This document shows positions 36,590 through 47,310 of a stretch of 64,000 nucleotides of DNA, piece by piece. A program made the position numbers and the translations under genes. The notes beneath the pieces were generated by a model. The model did no database searches, had not been told where the DNA came from, and was given only the letters and a program-made list of their open reading frames with translations. Origin of the DNA: Malaya genurostris (taxonomy: Eukaryota > Arthropoda > Insecta > Diptera > Culicidae); contig NC_080570.1 of NCBI RefSeq assembly GCF_030247185.1, positions 121,085,689 to 121,149,688 on the forward strand. The letters are read 5' to 3'. Within the stretch, counting starts at the first letter, position 1. Every line of letters begins with the position of its first letter.

Positions 36590-39065
36590 ATGTTTCATAG
36601 AACATTGTGCAGTAAAATTCAAATCGTCCAACGAATATCTTTATCACCTAAATGAGTATCACCAAGTGCCTCGAAATTACAGATTTATTTGCACGTATCC
36701 GTCATGTATTTCTATATTTAGTAAATTTTATAGATTTAAAGATCATTTAAATAGACATAAATTCCATATGTCAGAAAGCAAAACCGTACACGATAATCAA
36801 ATTTTAGAGAGTGTTCACAATAGCTGCATCGATCAAATCACTAAAAGCCCACCCTCTGACAGTGTTGAAAATTCACAGACAGCGAACAGTTTGGAAAATA
36901 TTTTAGCCTGCATAAATACAGAGACAGTGAAGTTTTCATTAAATTTATATCATAAAAGCAATTTGACTAGAAGTGATGTGAAAATGATTCAGTCAGGATC
37001 ACAACAAGTGTTCTATAAAATAGCTGAAGAATTCAATAAATTGCCTATTTCTATAAGCGACCCAGGCACAGAATATAAGTTCAAAACTTTAATGAATAAG
37101 CTAAAAACAACGTTTGAATTTATCGATACAGATTTTAAATTTTTTAACTATTTGCAAAAAAATAACTTATATAGTCCACCAACTGTAATTACAATTCAGA
37201 GCAATAAAATAACCGAGCATTCAGTTGTATCTTCTGAAAATCTATTAACTAACGAATACAGCAAACATCATATTGTTTTACTTGACATACAATTTCAAAT
37301 AAAGTCGTTTTTTGAAAAACCGGGCATATTTAGGAAAATGATCAACTATTTCGAATGTTTAGAGCAATCTGATCGAATAACAAACTATATTCACGGTACC
37401 ACATGGAAGAAGATTAAATCAAAATATCCTGCTCAATATGTCATTCCTTTATCATTATACGCAGATGAATTTGAAATTAATGACAACCTATCCTCTCACA
37501 GTAAAAAAGATGTCATTTGTGGCATTTATTATAACTTTTTAGTAATTCCTGAAATGTTTTCATCTAGATTGTGTAATATTTTTGTAGCTGGAATAATTAA
37601 AAAGGCAGCTATTAGCGAATTTGGAATGAATGAAATGCTCAAGGAAATAATAGAAAAATTCAAAAGCATGGAGGAAAACGGTATTGAAATTAATGTAAAC
37701 AACACTAAAACATTGGTAAGATTTCCTCTGGTATTAGTTCAGGGCGACAATTTGGGCGTTCACACTATGCTCATGCTATCTGGAGGTTTCAACGCAAAAT
37801 TTTATTGTAGGTTTTGCAAAAGACCTAAAGAAATGTTGCAAAAAGATGATCGAGAATACTCAGACAGTCTGCGCGACGAAGAAAATTATTTAAGAGATAT
37901 TAACTACGGAACCCAAAAAAATACTGGCTTGAGAGGAAACACTTTGTTCAATGAGCTACCATCTTTTAAAGTAACTAATAATAAGTCGGTAGACGCTATG
38001 CATGATATATTTAGCAATGGCATATGCAAGTATGGTTTTACGAATGTTTTAAATTATTTAATATATGGCAAAAGATACTTATCCTTGGAATACTTTAACA
38101 GTCGTAGAAGAATTATAAGTAAGCATGCTTTAGATGAATCACTGTCAAGAATGCCAGATATCGAAGAATGTTTAATAAACAAATCAAAAACTGTTAAATT
38201 ACGCATGACAGCATCTGAAATGAGATCGTTTTGTCATTATTTCACATTGATTGTTGGGCAATTTGTACCAGTAAATGATCCTGTATGGAATTATGTAAAG
38301 CTTTTAGTAAATTTGATTGATTTTATTTTAATGCCTTCTTTTTCACTCTTAGACTTAGAGCAATTGAAAATTATGACTTCAGAACACCACAAAATGTTTT
38401 TAAATTTATTTGACAATCAGCTTTTGAAACCAAAGCATCACCATATTGTTCATTATGCAAATACAATACAAAGTAGTGGGCCTATATGTAATTTGATGTG
38501 CTTCCGATTTGAAGCTAAGCATAAAATGTTCAAACAACATGCCCACATAATGTCATCACGGAAAAATATATGTTATACGCTTGGAATTAAAGCTTCTCTT
38601 GAATTTAGTGATAATCTGTTAAACAACATCTTTTTTCAAATTGAATCATTGAATGGTTTTAGAAAAGAAGACATTACTGATAAATCTTATTATACAAAAA
38701 TAGTTTGCTCAGATTTAAAAAAATTCCCTCACGATATTTTATTCTCACGTAATTGTCAAATCAATAGAATCACGTACAAAAACGGTTATTTTATATCTGT
38801 CACGCAAAATGGAATAACAGAATTGTTTGAGATCGAGGAAATTCTTGTAACATTCGAAGAAAATTATTTTATGGTAGGAAAGTTATGGGAATGTGGACCA
38901 TACAGTGATCATTTTTTGGCCCACGAAGTTATAAAATGTTCAGAACTTTTTAAAATTATTGAATTAAACGATATTGATGGCCCACCTATTATGATACACT
39001 CAATTGCCGACCGTTTGTATTACCGAAGGAAAGTTGATTTTATGAAAGGAGAATGCTTTTTGTAA
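36579..39065 (+). CDS. Putative DDE transposase with N-terminal C2H2 fingers, 828 aa
   Basis: An uninterrupted frame. Two C2H2 fingers lie at residues 5-28 (C5, C10, H23, H28) and 38-60 (C38, C43, H56, H60). A low-complexity linker follows. The core begins at LYADEFEIND (D296), then QGDNLGVH (D390), a CxxC pair in FYCRFCK (C410, C413), VDAMHDIF (D472, H475) and NLMCFRFEAKHKMFK (E645, H648). D296, D390 and E645 are my candidates for the metal-binding triad. A Cys/His insertion between the second and third acidic residues is typical of CMC transposases, and the DxMH phrase recalls the CACTA Transposase_21 domain. The ATG at 36579 overlaps the end of the accessory frame (ATGATGATTGA), so it may be translated from the same mRNA by reinitiation or from a separate or alternatively spliced transcript. 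Composition is AT-rich like the rest of the element. Superfamily assignment is moderate, the transposase role fairly likely. Confidence 0.78.
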   Translation: MMIECFIEHCAVKFKSSNEYLYHLNEYHQVPRNYRFICTYPSCISIFSKFYRFKDHLNRHKFHMSESKTVHDNQILESVHNSCIDQITKSPPSDSVENSQTANSLENILACINTETVKFSLNLYHKSNLTRSDVKMIQSGSQQVFYKIAEEFNKLPISISDPGTEYKFKTLMNKLKTTFEFIDTDFKFFNYLQKNNLYSPPTVITIQSNKITEHSVVSSENLLTNEYSKHHIVLLDIQFQIKSFFEKPGIFRKMINYFECLEQSDRITNYIHGTTWKKIKSKYPAQYVIPLSLYADEFEINDNLSSHSKKDVICGIYYNFLVIPEMFSSRLCNIFVAGIIKKAAISEFGMNEMLKEIIEKFKSMEENGIEINVNNTKTLVRFPLVLVQGDNLGVHTMLMLSGGFNAKFYCRFCKRPKEMLQKDDREYSDSLRDEENYLRDINYGTQKNTGLRGNTLFNELPSFKVTNNKSVDAMHDIFSNGICKYGFTNVLNYLIYGKRYLSLEYFNSRRRIISKHALDESLSRMPDIEECLINKSKTVKLRMTASEMRSFCHYFTLIVGQFVPVNDPVWNYVKLLVNLIDFILMPSFSLLDLEQLKIMTSEHHKMFLNLFDNQLLKPKHHHIVHYANTIQSSGPICNLMCFRFEAKHKMFKQHAHIMSSRKNICYTLGIKASLEFSDNLLNNIFFQIESLNGFRKEDITDKSYYTKIVCSDLKKFPHDILFSRNCQINRITYKNGYFISVTQNGITELFEIEEILVTFEENYFMVGKLWECGPYSDHFLAHEVIKCSELFKIIELNDIDGPPIMIHSIADRLYYRRKVDFMKGECFL

Positions 39066-39587
39066 TTAGCTATTAAGTGCAATTGCTTAAGTTCTATGTA
39101 TAATAAATATTTTTTTTTGATAACACACATGGTTTTCGAATTTTTGGTATTCATATATTATTGCATTTGCATTTCAAACTTTTAAAACTTTTACTTCAAA
39201 GAGAAAAACAATGTTTGTCAAGTCAGTTGATACTTAAAACTTAATTCAAAACATTTCAATGACAAATGTTCATTTATTAATTTGTATTTATGTATTATAT
39301 GAAAATTATGTGTAATATGTATTGAAATCGAAGAGTTTTCATATGATTATTTGTATTTGTCTGTCAATTGAATCAGAAGCTTCAGGCCTATTCAATATTA
39401 AGTGTAATACATTTGAAATAAATTAGCTGTTTGGTTTATGCAATTCAAGTGTAATATCCATATGTTTTAACAGGGTTTCATTTTAATGAAATTTGAAGAG
39501 TTTTACACTTGCATTTAATGTGTCGTGTCATATGCGGCGAAATTAAGTGTAAAACACTTCAGCCTAACGTGTCGATTTTTATCAGTG
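39066..39587 (+). terminator. 3' UTR, poly(A) signal and right terminus of the transposon
   Basis: After the stop at 39065, AATAAA occurs at about 39101 followed by a T-run, a plausible cleavage signal for both transposon genes. From about 39400 the sequence carries AAGTGT motifs in both orientations and ends at the inverted repeat (GATTTTTATCAGTG). Confidence 0.6.
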
Positions 39588-39592
39588 TACTA

Positions 39593-40331
39593 TTCACTGC
39601 ACTGATAACGTCGGACTACTCTTTGAATTTGAATTCGAATTCGAACTCAAAATACGAAAAAAAAAAAACGTGCAAGCAGTGGTCATATATATGAGGTAGT
39701 CGAAACATTAATAAATGATTAACAATGTATAATTTTCTATGTTTACCAAGCCATGTTTACCATAGCTTCCTGTAATAGAAACGACAATTTTGTTTACATT
39801 AAATCTCTGCATTTCGCATAAAATGGACGCAACTGTTCAAACCACCCTCCTGCTTTATATGTTTGATTATAATTTTGATATCGCTAGGAAATGTGCGATA
39901 CAAAATTGTAATACTGACGCTCACAATCGATAATGCATTTTATTTTTCTTCATTTTGTTTACTTTGCTCTCACTGGCTTGCTTTGAAAGCCCCAAACGCC
40001 CGAGATATTGGGTACGATAGCACTGACTAGAGCGCCTTATTGTTACCACCGTTCTAGTTTAAACTGAGCCTCTTCACATTATCGAAATTAGTATTAAATC
40101 GACTTGCATTCTGGGCGGTTCGTTTGTGCCGTGGAAAAGGATTCTGTACTCATTAGTTTTCGGGGATTTTTATGCGCCGTTCACCTTGCATGAGAGGCAA
40201 TGATTGTTGTCGGAGTTCTGTTGATTTTTCCCATCCAAGATGCTGAACGATCTCGATCATCGAGAACTTAACGGAATTTATCAGGGGTGACATTATGGAT
40301 CAAAGTAATCGACTTGTCCGTATAAAGCAAT
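39593..40331. other. Unassigned DNA, no gene recognised
   Basis: Flank of the transposon. A short AATTCGAATTCGAA palindromic tract lies near 39630-39648. Nothing coding is seen. Confidence 0.35.
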
Positions 40332-40439
40332 GCAAAGTATTGGCATTTTCATTCCTTTTGTGGAATTCGGCCTTTCTGTTTCAACACACTTCGAAGCCGA
40401 TTCTTAGCGTTCACAATCATTGCATGGTATAAATGTCTT
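40332..40439 (-). repeat. 5'-truncated SINE (same family as 59398-59603)
   Basis: Read on the minus strand, ATGCAATGATT, CTAAGAATCGGCT, GTTGAAACAGAAAGGCC, ATTCCACAAAAGGAAT and ACTTTGC follow in the same order as 59510-59600. The tRNA-like head is missing, which is normal for truncated retroposition. Confidence 0.8.
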
Positions 40440-40479
40440 AGAATTGTCTGAAATGTCGATATCTAGTATCATATCAAAA

Positions 40480-41130
40480 AACCTTTTTTTTGGAAAAATA
40501 TCGACCTTGGGAATTTTGAAATTTAACCTCGGCGAATGACCGTAAGGTTAAAACCGAGGGTAAATAAAGCAACATAATAATAATAATAATTTTGAAATTT
40601 TCGAGATTGTATATTTATTTTTGATGTGAAATATCTTAAAATTGTCTTAAACGTCGAGATAACACTAGATCTCGACATTTTATTCAATTCTAACACTTGA
40701 GGAATCAGAAAAAAATTGTTTTCGGATTTCCAGAGTCGATAATTTCTTCCGAAAAAATTTTTTGAGATGGCGGTAGATCTCGAAGTTAAAGGCATGACAT
40801 TTGCTATAAAAATATTTCGATTTCGGAAATCACAAGTTTCATTATCGATTTTTCTAACTTAGTTTTCGAGAAGATACTAGATCTCGATGATTCGTGCAAT
40901 TCTACTGCATTTGGCATTCTAGAGTTTGAAATTTTAGATCTCGATTTAGGAAAAAAAATTGTTTTTGAAATTTTAGACTCCGAAATTTTAAACTCTGAGA
41001 CGATTGGCGTCGAAAAAAACATTTTTCAAATTTCCAGAGTCTATTGAAAAGAAATGAACTTTTGAAATTCTGGATCTCGAAGTTCCTGGAAATTCTAAGA
41101 CATTTGGCATCAAAAATTTCTTTTCGATTT
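40480..41130. repeat. Degenerate tandem repeat with GATCTCGA / GAAATTTT words
   Basis: Blocks such as TAGATCTCGA, GGCATTC/GGCATGAC and GAAATTTTAGA recur at irregular 50-120 bp spacing. A (TAA)n tract lies at 40577-40591. Non-coding. Confidence 0.5.
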
Positions 41131-41525
41131 CAGAAATATCATGGGCCCCTTTTTATGCTTACAAGTAATATAATAGTTTTTAGGTCGTTTTGAAGCCTTC
41201 ATAAAATCTTTTGCATGGTCTAAAAACGAAGCAAGAACGACTCACCATATATAAAATAACTAGAACGAGAATAAAACAATTAAACATTGTTATTTCAAAT
41301 ATCTCACAAAAATACTTTAGAGTCAATGGGTGGTTTAAAGTATATCCATGACCAAGGGGCAAATCACTCTAAACTCTAGACAATCTCATACTAATAAACT
41401 CAAGTCATTCCAAAATAATCTTCTCTAATCATTTAATCCCAACTAGTCTAGATAAGTTTGGGTAATTTAAAACTAATCCAACCTAGTTTTGCCTAATCTT
41501 GTTTGAAGTGTGTCTGTCATTCGAG

Positions 41526-42553
41526 CTCCCACGCAGAGATGCCATTTATACAGATTTATCTGTATTATACAGATTTTAACATGCGCATGTAGATTTAATA
41601 AGCGGCCCTTACACGATCATTAAAAGTGTCATTACTAAGTAATGACACTTCTGCTGAAACGCTCGTCATTACTGCATTACTATACATCATTACTTTTTAG
41701 CGTTACACGTTCATTATTAATGATGAGTATTTGTAACTACTAAAGCAATAGCAGTAGCAATATTTTTATTTTCGTTTAGCTGAAAATAAATTTGATTTGC
41801 CATTGAAACGTTAAGGTTAATAAAATATTAACAATTTAAATCTACACTTTGTCATTTTTTCGCGTATAGTTCTAAAGATTTTCAGCACTTCCAAAAAAAA
41901 TAAGAAGAAGAAATAATGTTGGTAATGATGGAAAATCCGGAATTCCATCATTACTCGTGTCATTACTGAACTCGTAGACCTTACACGATCATTAAAAGTG
42001 TCATTACTTTTTTGTAATGACACTTTTAATGATCGTGTAAGGGCCGCTATACAGAGTACAGATTTTATACAGATTTCTCAAATTCAATACAGATTTATAC
42101 AGACACCACAAAAAGTAAGAAAGAAATAATGAAACTTTTCCATCTGAGCGTGTTTGTTCAAGGAAGTCTTGGCGTTATGAAACTTTATTGTCAGACTGAA
42201 AAGTTGTATGACCTGACTTGACGTTGCGTATTGGGCGTTTGAATTCCATGTTTGAATTTCAAGTCATCATTTTCAAACGAAAAAAGTATATGGACTTACA
42301 ATTCAGTTGCGGTTAATAACAAAAACAATTAAATTTCGTCGTTGAATGTTCCTGTCAGTGCGGCAAGGACTTACGATATGAAGGAATGCTCCTTGCATCT
42401 GCCATTCTATAACAATAATCTAATGGAATAACATCTTCATACATCATTTTATTTCTGAAATTTCCTTTCATTAGTGAATACAGATAAATACAGATTTTTT
42501 ATACGAAGCAATACAGATTTTCTATGAAAATATCTGGCATCTCTGCTCCCACG
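41526..42553. mobile_element. Middle hAT-type element with CTCCCACG duplication, interrupted
   Basis: The element spans 41534-42545, starting CAGAGATGCCA and ending TGGCATCTCTG, flanked by CTCCCACG (41526-41533, 42546-42553). The CAGAG start and 8-bp duplication fit hAT. Its body contains repeated ATACAGATTT words near both ends, a feature also seen in a fragment at 52228. Without its insert it is about 560 bp and lacks a transposase. Confidence 0.92.
41598..42051. mobile_element. Inner MITE of the AGCGGCCCTTACACG family, ATA duplication
   Basis: The element spans 41601-42048 (448 bp) between ATA repeats. The ends are AGCGGCCCTTACACGATCAT and its complement. The right end forms its own hairpin (GATCATTAAAAGTGTCATTAC facing its complement at 41985-42036, one base beyond 20 per arm ignored). 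It has inserted into the middle hAT element. Confidence 0.9.
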
Positions 42554-42712
42554 TTTACAGCTTCTTATGTCAAAATAATGCTTTTCCAGATCTCAACTAA
42601 ACTTCTCTTATCCCATTCTAATCCAGCGAGATCCCTGCTAAACTTTTTTACTCCCGGTAAAACTTGTTTGAGTTCAGACAAAGTTTAGAGTGATTTGCCC
42701 CTTGTCCATGAC

Positions 42713-43380
42713 ACATTTATTAAATGTTAAATGTAATTTATATTAAGTAAATTTCATGTCCACCATTTTGATACTCTACCGTTCCATTTATTGACTCCAA
42801 ATAAATTTCCGAAAACAAAGAAGGAAATACGATTGATTTTTTTGTTTCATTTTCAGAACGCTTGCACTAGTTTTGACGCAACATGATTGATTCATTTAAA
42901 AATGACGATAAATCACAAAAAAAATTTTTTATTAGATATAATTCTTATTTTCATCTATGCATTCCAGATAGAAATGAAAGCGCATTTTTTACTTCTGAAA
43001 TTTGAAATCCGAGGAACTTTAATGTTGATTGTAAAGCAGGTTTTAAAATTTTCTTGAATTTTGAATCATTAGGTATAGCGCAGGGAAATGTCGGTTTCTT
43101 CATTTTGATGTATAAACCTTATGAAGAACTGTTCATTTGGCTGCAATATGATCTTATAATGGTTCTCCGATGGCTTTTGTGTAGTTTACAGTATCAATGC
43201 GAGGTTTACGATGTAACACTCAAGAGAGCTACAAGTATTTGAGAATGCTATTTGAGATAACCTCACAGAAAAATGAAAAAAGTGTCTTCGTGGTGTTTGT
43301 TAAAAAATTGACAGGGGCGACTATTTTTGAGTTCGCCTCAGGCGCCAGAAATGTTCACTACGGCTCTGACATACCCGATT
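42713..43380. other. Unassigned DNA, no gene recognised
   Basis: AT-rich flank of the nested elements. The 62- and 93-codon frames near 43054-43478 have no recognisable domain. Confidence 0.35.
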
Positions 43381-43381
43381 T

Positions 43382-43870
43382 CCACACTATTTTTGTAAGA
43401 GTAAAAACAACAAACCGTTCCTACCAATTGCACTATTATTGCATGCAGTATCCCGTTCAACAAACGCTCTACGATTAACAAAATATGATCGCTTTTCGAG
43501 TGGGTCCCGTAATAGAAAAAAATCGAAGTGAAAATTAAACGGTTTTGAAGCATCTATGTCGGTTTTCTCAATTGACATAATCGAAACCAGAAACTGCTAT
43601 TGAAATCATCAATGCGTGATAGATGGAACCTTTAAAAACCGGATCTAAACACTGCAATGGAGAACGATATATTCTTAAATTTTTAAGTTAGAAATAAAAA
43701 AAAATTCGGGAATAAGAACGTACTAAACAGCACAAAATCATTGAAGGTTTATTTTCATTCAAAAGTTCGGAGGCTCAACGATTGCTTTAATGTAGAATTA
43801 AATACGAGAGAACTCATGGCTTGAGTAAATTTTACTCGAAACGGTACTCAAATTTTGAAAAAAAAACTAT
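43382..43870. repeat. Composite of two dispersed repeats
   Basis: 43382-43493 matches 30448-30567 (AAACCGTTCC, GTTCAACAAACGCTC). 43500-43870 resembles the CTCAAA family (ACGGTTTTGAA, then GAGAGAACTCATGGC and TACTCAAATTTTGA as at 10150-10215). Order suggests two adjacent or nested insertions. Confidence 0.55.
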
Positions 43871-43984
43871 AAAAATTCCATTGAATCAGCTGTAACAAAA
43901 GGTATCCATAAGAAATAACAGAATTTTACGTGCGATTTCAAAATTACATGGTTTGAAAATCAATTAAAGAAAAACCAACAATGA

Positions 43985-44070
43985 TTGATAACGAGTGTGA
44001 TTTGAACCAAGAACCACTTGATCACAAAGAGCGCCCGTGTATCCTTTCAGCCACATATGCACATACCTGC
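43985..44070 (-). repeat. tRNA-like sequence, probable SINE head or tRNA relic
   Basis: On the minus strand an A-box-like TGGCTGAAAGG (44053-44043) and a B-box-like GGTTCAAATCA (44008-43998) occur at tRNA-like spacing. I could not pair a convincing acceptor stem, so it is not called a tRNA gene. Confidence 0.4.
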
Positions 44071-44266
44071 TGATCAGGTAATTGGCATATATCAATTCAT
44101 GAAATCGTACTAGTTAGCCATGTGAATGTGGTAAGTGAAAAATACGTGCTAAAGATGTAATTCTCAATCTGTCATGATGGAAAATAGTGTTGATAGACAG
44201 TAAAATGAGTTTTATCAATTTTAAAATTTACGCTGCACAGAATATTGATAGGAACGAACATCATCA

Positions 44267-44409
44267 CCCTTATTCTGAAAAACGACGTATCGTTTTTTCG
44301 ATCGTATTTCATTCGTATTCCTAATAACGCTAGCAAAATCGAAGGTAGCTAGGATTCGACCGAACCAGATTCGATCGAAAAACCAATACGTCGTTATTCA
44401 GAATAAGGG
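44267..44409. mobile_element. Short foldback MITE, 143 bp
   Basis: Starts CCCTTATTCTGAAAAACGAC and ends with GTCGTTATTCAGAATAAGGG. The arms match for about 37 bp, with CGATCGAA words inside. No duplication is clear. Confidence 0.8.
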
Positions 44410-44806
44410 CGAATATTAATATGAGAATAAATTTTCGAAAATTTATGTTACATATTATGGGAAATTAAGTTTAATACAGATTACCGTCGTTAGTGTTTAC
44501 AGCCAGCATTGAGGTTATGTTACATTTATTTTCAGATATTCTTACTGTGTAGTTAATACATTAAAGTTAACGCAACGATCCAAATTCAGATTGAGATCCA
44601 GATTCTGGAAATGGAATTAGTCATACTATCCAAATGGCACACATTATTACACTTCAATGACAGTAACTTATATGAAACAAATTCAAAGAAGACATAGAAA
44701 CGTGCATTATAACTGCTATGAAACCTGAAGAAGCCTTAGAGACGGATCCAGTGCGACCTTACCGAGGGTTACCAAACAAGTTCTGGGAAACGAACAATTC
44801 TGCTTA

Positions 44807-45032
44807 AAATGTTCAAAACGACTTATGTAACAATGAGAGATTCTCTTTTGATTGTTACGGCACTCTTAGCAATCCTTCTCTTCAATTATTTACCGAAAAT
44901 AATAACTAAAGCTATCATCTTTTAATCTGCTCTGGAGAAATTACCGAAAAAAGCAGGAATATTTCACAATAATCGAAAGAGAAAGTGAACAAAGAGAATC
45001 TCTCATTGTTACATACGTCGTTTTGAACATTT
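44807..45032. mobile_element. Foldback MITE, 226 bp
   Basis: The arms begin AAATGTTCAAAACGAC and extend through TATGTAACAATGAGAGATTC for about 44 bp. The right arm continues into AGAGAAAGTGAACAAAGAGA (44979-44998), which is shared, inverted, with the foldback element at 9147-9412. Confidence 0.8.
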
Positions 45033-45110
45033 CATACAGATTTGATTTGATCCAGTGTACATCAGTGACAATAGAACAGAAAATATACACACTGAAATTT
45101 TCTTGCTGAA

Positions 45111-45485
45111 TCTCGGCAAAATAATGCCGAGATTTGCACAGCCGACTGCTCAGTAATCGTCTCGGCAAATTGTATAATTACTGAGAATCTCGGCAATCAA
45201 AAATTTGTTAACTGTCAATTATTGCCGAACTTGTCAGCAGAAAGTTTGCCGTCAGTTCGGCAAAAGTTTTCAGGATGGAATCATGAATTGTCGAGTGATC
45301 AGTAATCGAAAAATGAAAAGATTTTTCTTTATTATTGTATGAAATTGATATCACAAAAGCTAATGTTGGTTAAATGGGGTATTTTATTGATGTTCATTTC
45401 AATTCAGCAAACGAAAAAAGCGCAAACACCAAAAGAAAACATCATTTCATTATGCCGAGCTCGAGAAACGGGTTTAAGTGTGTAC
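45111..45485 (-). repeat. Dispersed CCGA-rich repeat (copy 2)
   Basis: CTCGGCAAAATAATGCCGAG and GATTTGCACAGCC match 9551-9582. GCCGAGCTCGAG with GGGTTTAAGTGTGTA (45453-45484) matches 12594-12635 in reverse. Many short GCCGA/TCGGC hairpins occur. Non-coding. Confidence 0.6.
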
Positions 45486-45799
45486 GTTTGTGTTAAGTAA
45501 CAATTTGTGGAAGCTTTTTCCGTTCAACATTTATATTAAAAGATTGGATCCGTTGATTAGAACTGAAAAAAATGCAGAATACCATATGCAATCTTTTAAT
45601 CACTCAAAAAACGATTGTTTTGAAAATTCTGTCTAATTTCAATTCAAAGCGCTTCGTTCAAAACCTAAACTAAAATATCGAAATCTCCGTGAATAGTAGA
45701 CACATTCTTACAATCTAAATACCTTATCGTAATACCAATCAAACATTGGTATTACGGTAAGGTATATAAATTTAGTTTTCAATCGTATTTAATTTTCAA

Positions 45800-47150
45800 G
45801 GACAATTACTCCAGAATCTGAATCAGTAAATTCGAAGGTCCAAGATCACGATCTTAAAATCGAACTACAACATTGTAAGTCTAGCTCTCCTGATCCAAAT
45901 TCAGGTTTAGGTCCAGAAATCCATACACGGATCCTGACCTAGACCTGAATTCTGAACCCGGGTTCTGGACTAAAATCTGGATTGATGTGCGGTGAAATTG
46001 ACTGTTAGACAGTAGCCGTTTCGTAATTCCGATTATGTTCAATGTTTCAATCTATTTGACGACAAATATTTCGTTGCGCCCTGAAGATGAAGGGATATTC
46101 TTTTGAAACGTCGGCCTTGAGAGCAAAATTGATATTTTGTAAAATCATCTATTAATACGTTAAGCAAAAGTTGTCGTATCGTCTTTATAAGTTTTGGACC
46201 TAAAGTGGAAGTTAGGAACTAGTTCCAGGGACATGCTGCCAGGTACTGCATTCGTAGCTGAATTAAAGATCGAAATATTGAACTTAACTCGAAAACTCAA
46301 TTTTGGAGTTGAATTTTGGAACTTAATTCTCGAATTCACTTCCAGAATTCACATTTAGATTTCAGGTTCAGGTGCTAGGTTCGAAAATTTGGTCCAGGTT
46401 TTTAGAACCTAAATTCAGAAAAGAAATTCTAGAACTAGATTCAAGAACTGAATTCAAGAACTGAATCCGGAACTTGAACTCTACTATTTAATTCGAAAAC
46501 AAAATTCTTGGGATTCTGGAAATAATTTGTAGAACTGAATTCCGGATCTGGATTTTGAAACTGAATTTCGGCCCTGTATTCTAAAAATGGTTTCTAGAAC
46601 TGAAAACTTAACTTATTGAACTAAATTCCACAAACTGAATCCAACAACTGAGTTCTCAAACAGAGTTCTGGACCTGAATCTTGGACCTGTTTTCTGGAAC
46701 TCAATTCCGAAACAGCATTCTAAAATCTGAAATGAAATGATGGATCCGTTTTCTGGAACAGATTTCAACATCAAAATCCTGAACCGAAGCTCTGGGCCTG
46801 AATTCCAGAATTAAATTCAGAAACTGTATTTTGAAACTCAATTTTGGATCTGAATTTTGGACCGGAATTCAGTTCTAGAACCCTTTCCGAGAAGTCAGTT
46901 AAAGAATCCTGATTCTGAACTAAGCTCTATAATTCCAGTCCAGAAACCAGACAAAAAATTCAGCTCAAGAATTTTCATTTCGCTTCAAGAATTTATATCT
47001 TGAATTCTGGATTCGAGTTCTGAACATAAACAAGAAACAAGAATTCATAAACATCAACAAGAAACAGTGTCAAATTATAGCCAAGAAACTAGTTTTGAAC
47101 CTGTATTCAGTTCCTGAATCTACGTTCTAAAACTAAATTCAGAATTGCAA
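45800..47150. repeat. Degenerate minisatellite of GAACTGAATTCTGGA type
   Basis: Roughly 15-20-bp words such as TGGAACTGAATTCTG, GGACCTGAATTC and TCTGGAACT recur for over 1.3 kb with heavy divergence. The same word type returns at 47570-47830, 48060-48450, 55950-56075 and 61690-62470. No real coding potential. Confidence 0.85.
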
Positions 47151-47225
47151 TGACTGAGTGGAAAAATATATTGGAGAAGCCAAATGAATGAAAAACTAAC
47201 AGAAAAGATGATTTATTGGAAAAAG

Positions 47226-47310
47226 ATGCGCTCAGAGACAGGACTCAAACCTGCGTTCTTATTCATTCCGTGCATACGCCATTCACCATTTCGCCACTCT
47301 GAACCTTGTT
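47226..47310 (-). repeat. tRNA-derived SINE-like copy
   Basis: On the minus strand an A box TGGCGAAATGG (47296-47286) and a B box GGTTTGAGTCC (47251-47241) lie at tRNA spacing, followed by CTGTCTCTGAGCGCAT and a T-rich tail. It resembles the pair at 18862-19138. The loop region does not give an anticodon arm I trust, so it is not called as a tRNA gene. Confidence 0.65.

Larger units (their letters stand above)
33726..39592 (+). mobile_element. Complete two-gene DNA transposon, 5,857 bp, with TACTA duplication
   Basis: The element spans 33731-39587 between direct repeats TACTA (33726-33730 and 39588-39592). It starts CACTGCTAAAAATCAACA; the right end read in reverse starts CACTGATAAAAATCGACA. 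The ungapped inverted repeat runs about 38 bp with roughly three quarters identity. It encodes a spliced accessory gene and an uninterrupted transposase-like gene, both on the plus strand, with an AATAAA signal near 39101. CAC termini and the protein type point to the CACTA/EnSpm-Mirage-Chapaev (CMC) group. That group normally makes 2-4 bp duplications, so 5 bp is unusual. Nothing visible in the coding parts is broken, so it may be recent or active; that is inference. Confidence 0.85.
41345..42712. mobile_element. Outer hAT-type MITE with TCCATGAC duplication, interrupted
   Basis: The element spans 41353-42704, starting CAAGGGGCAAATCACTC and ending GAGTGATTTGCCCCTTG, with TCCATGAC on each side (41345-41352, 42705-42712). 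Without its insert it would be about 332 bp. Non-coding; mobilised by an hAT transposase if at all. Confidence 0.9.

Noticed and set aside
33731..39587. Assignment to Transib because of CAC ends and a 5-bp duplication
   Set aside because: The protein has C2H2 fingers, a CxxC insertion and a DxMH phrase resembling CACTA-type proteins, not the RAG1-like core I expect for Transib.
43985..47310. Functional tRNA genes at 43985 and 47226
   Set aside because: A and B boxes are present but I could not pair acceptor and anticodon arms; family resemblance with other copies indicates SINE-like sequences.
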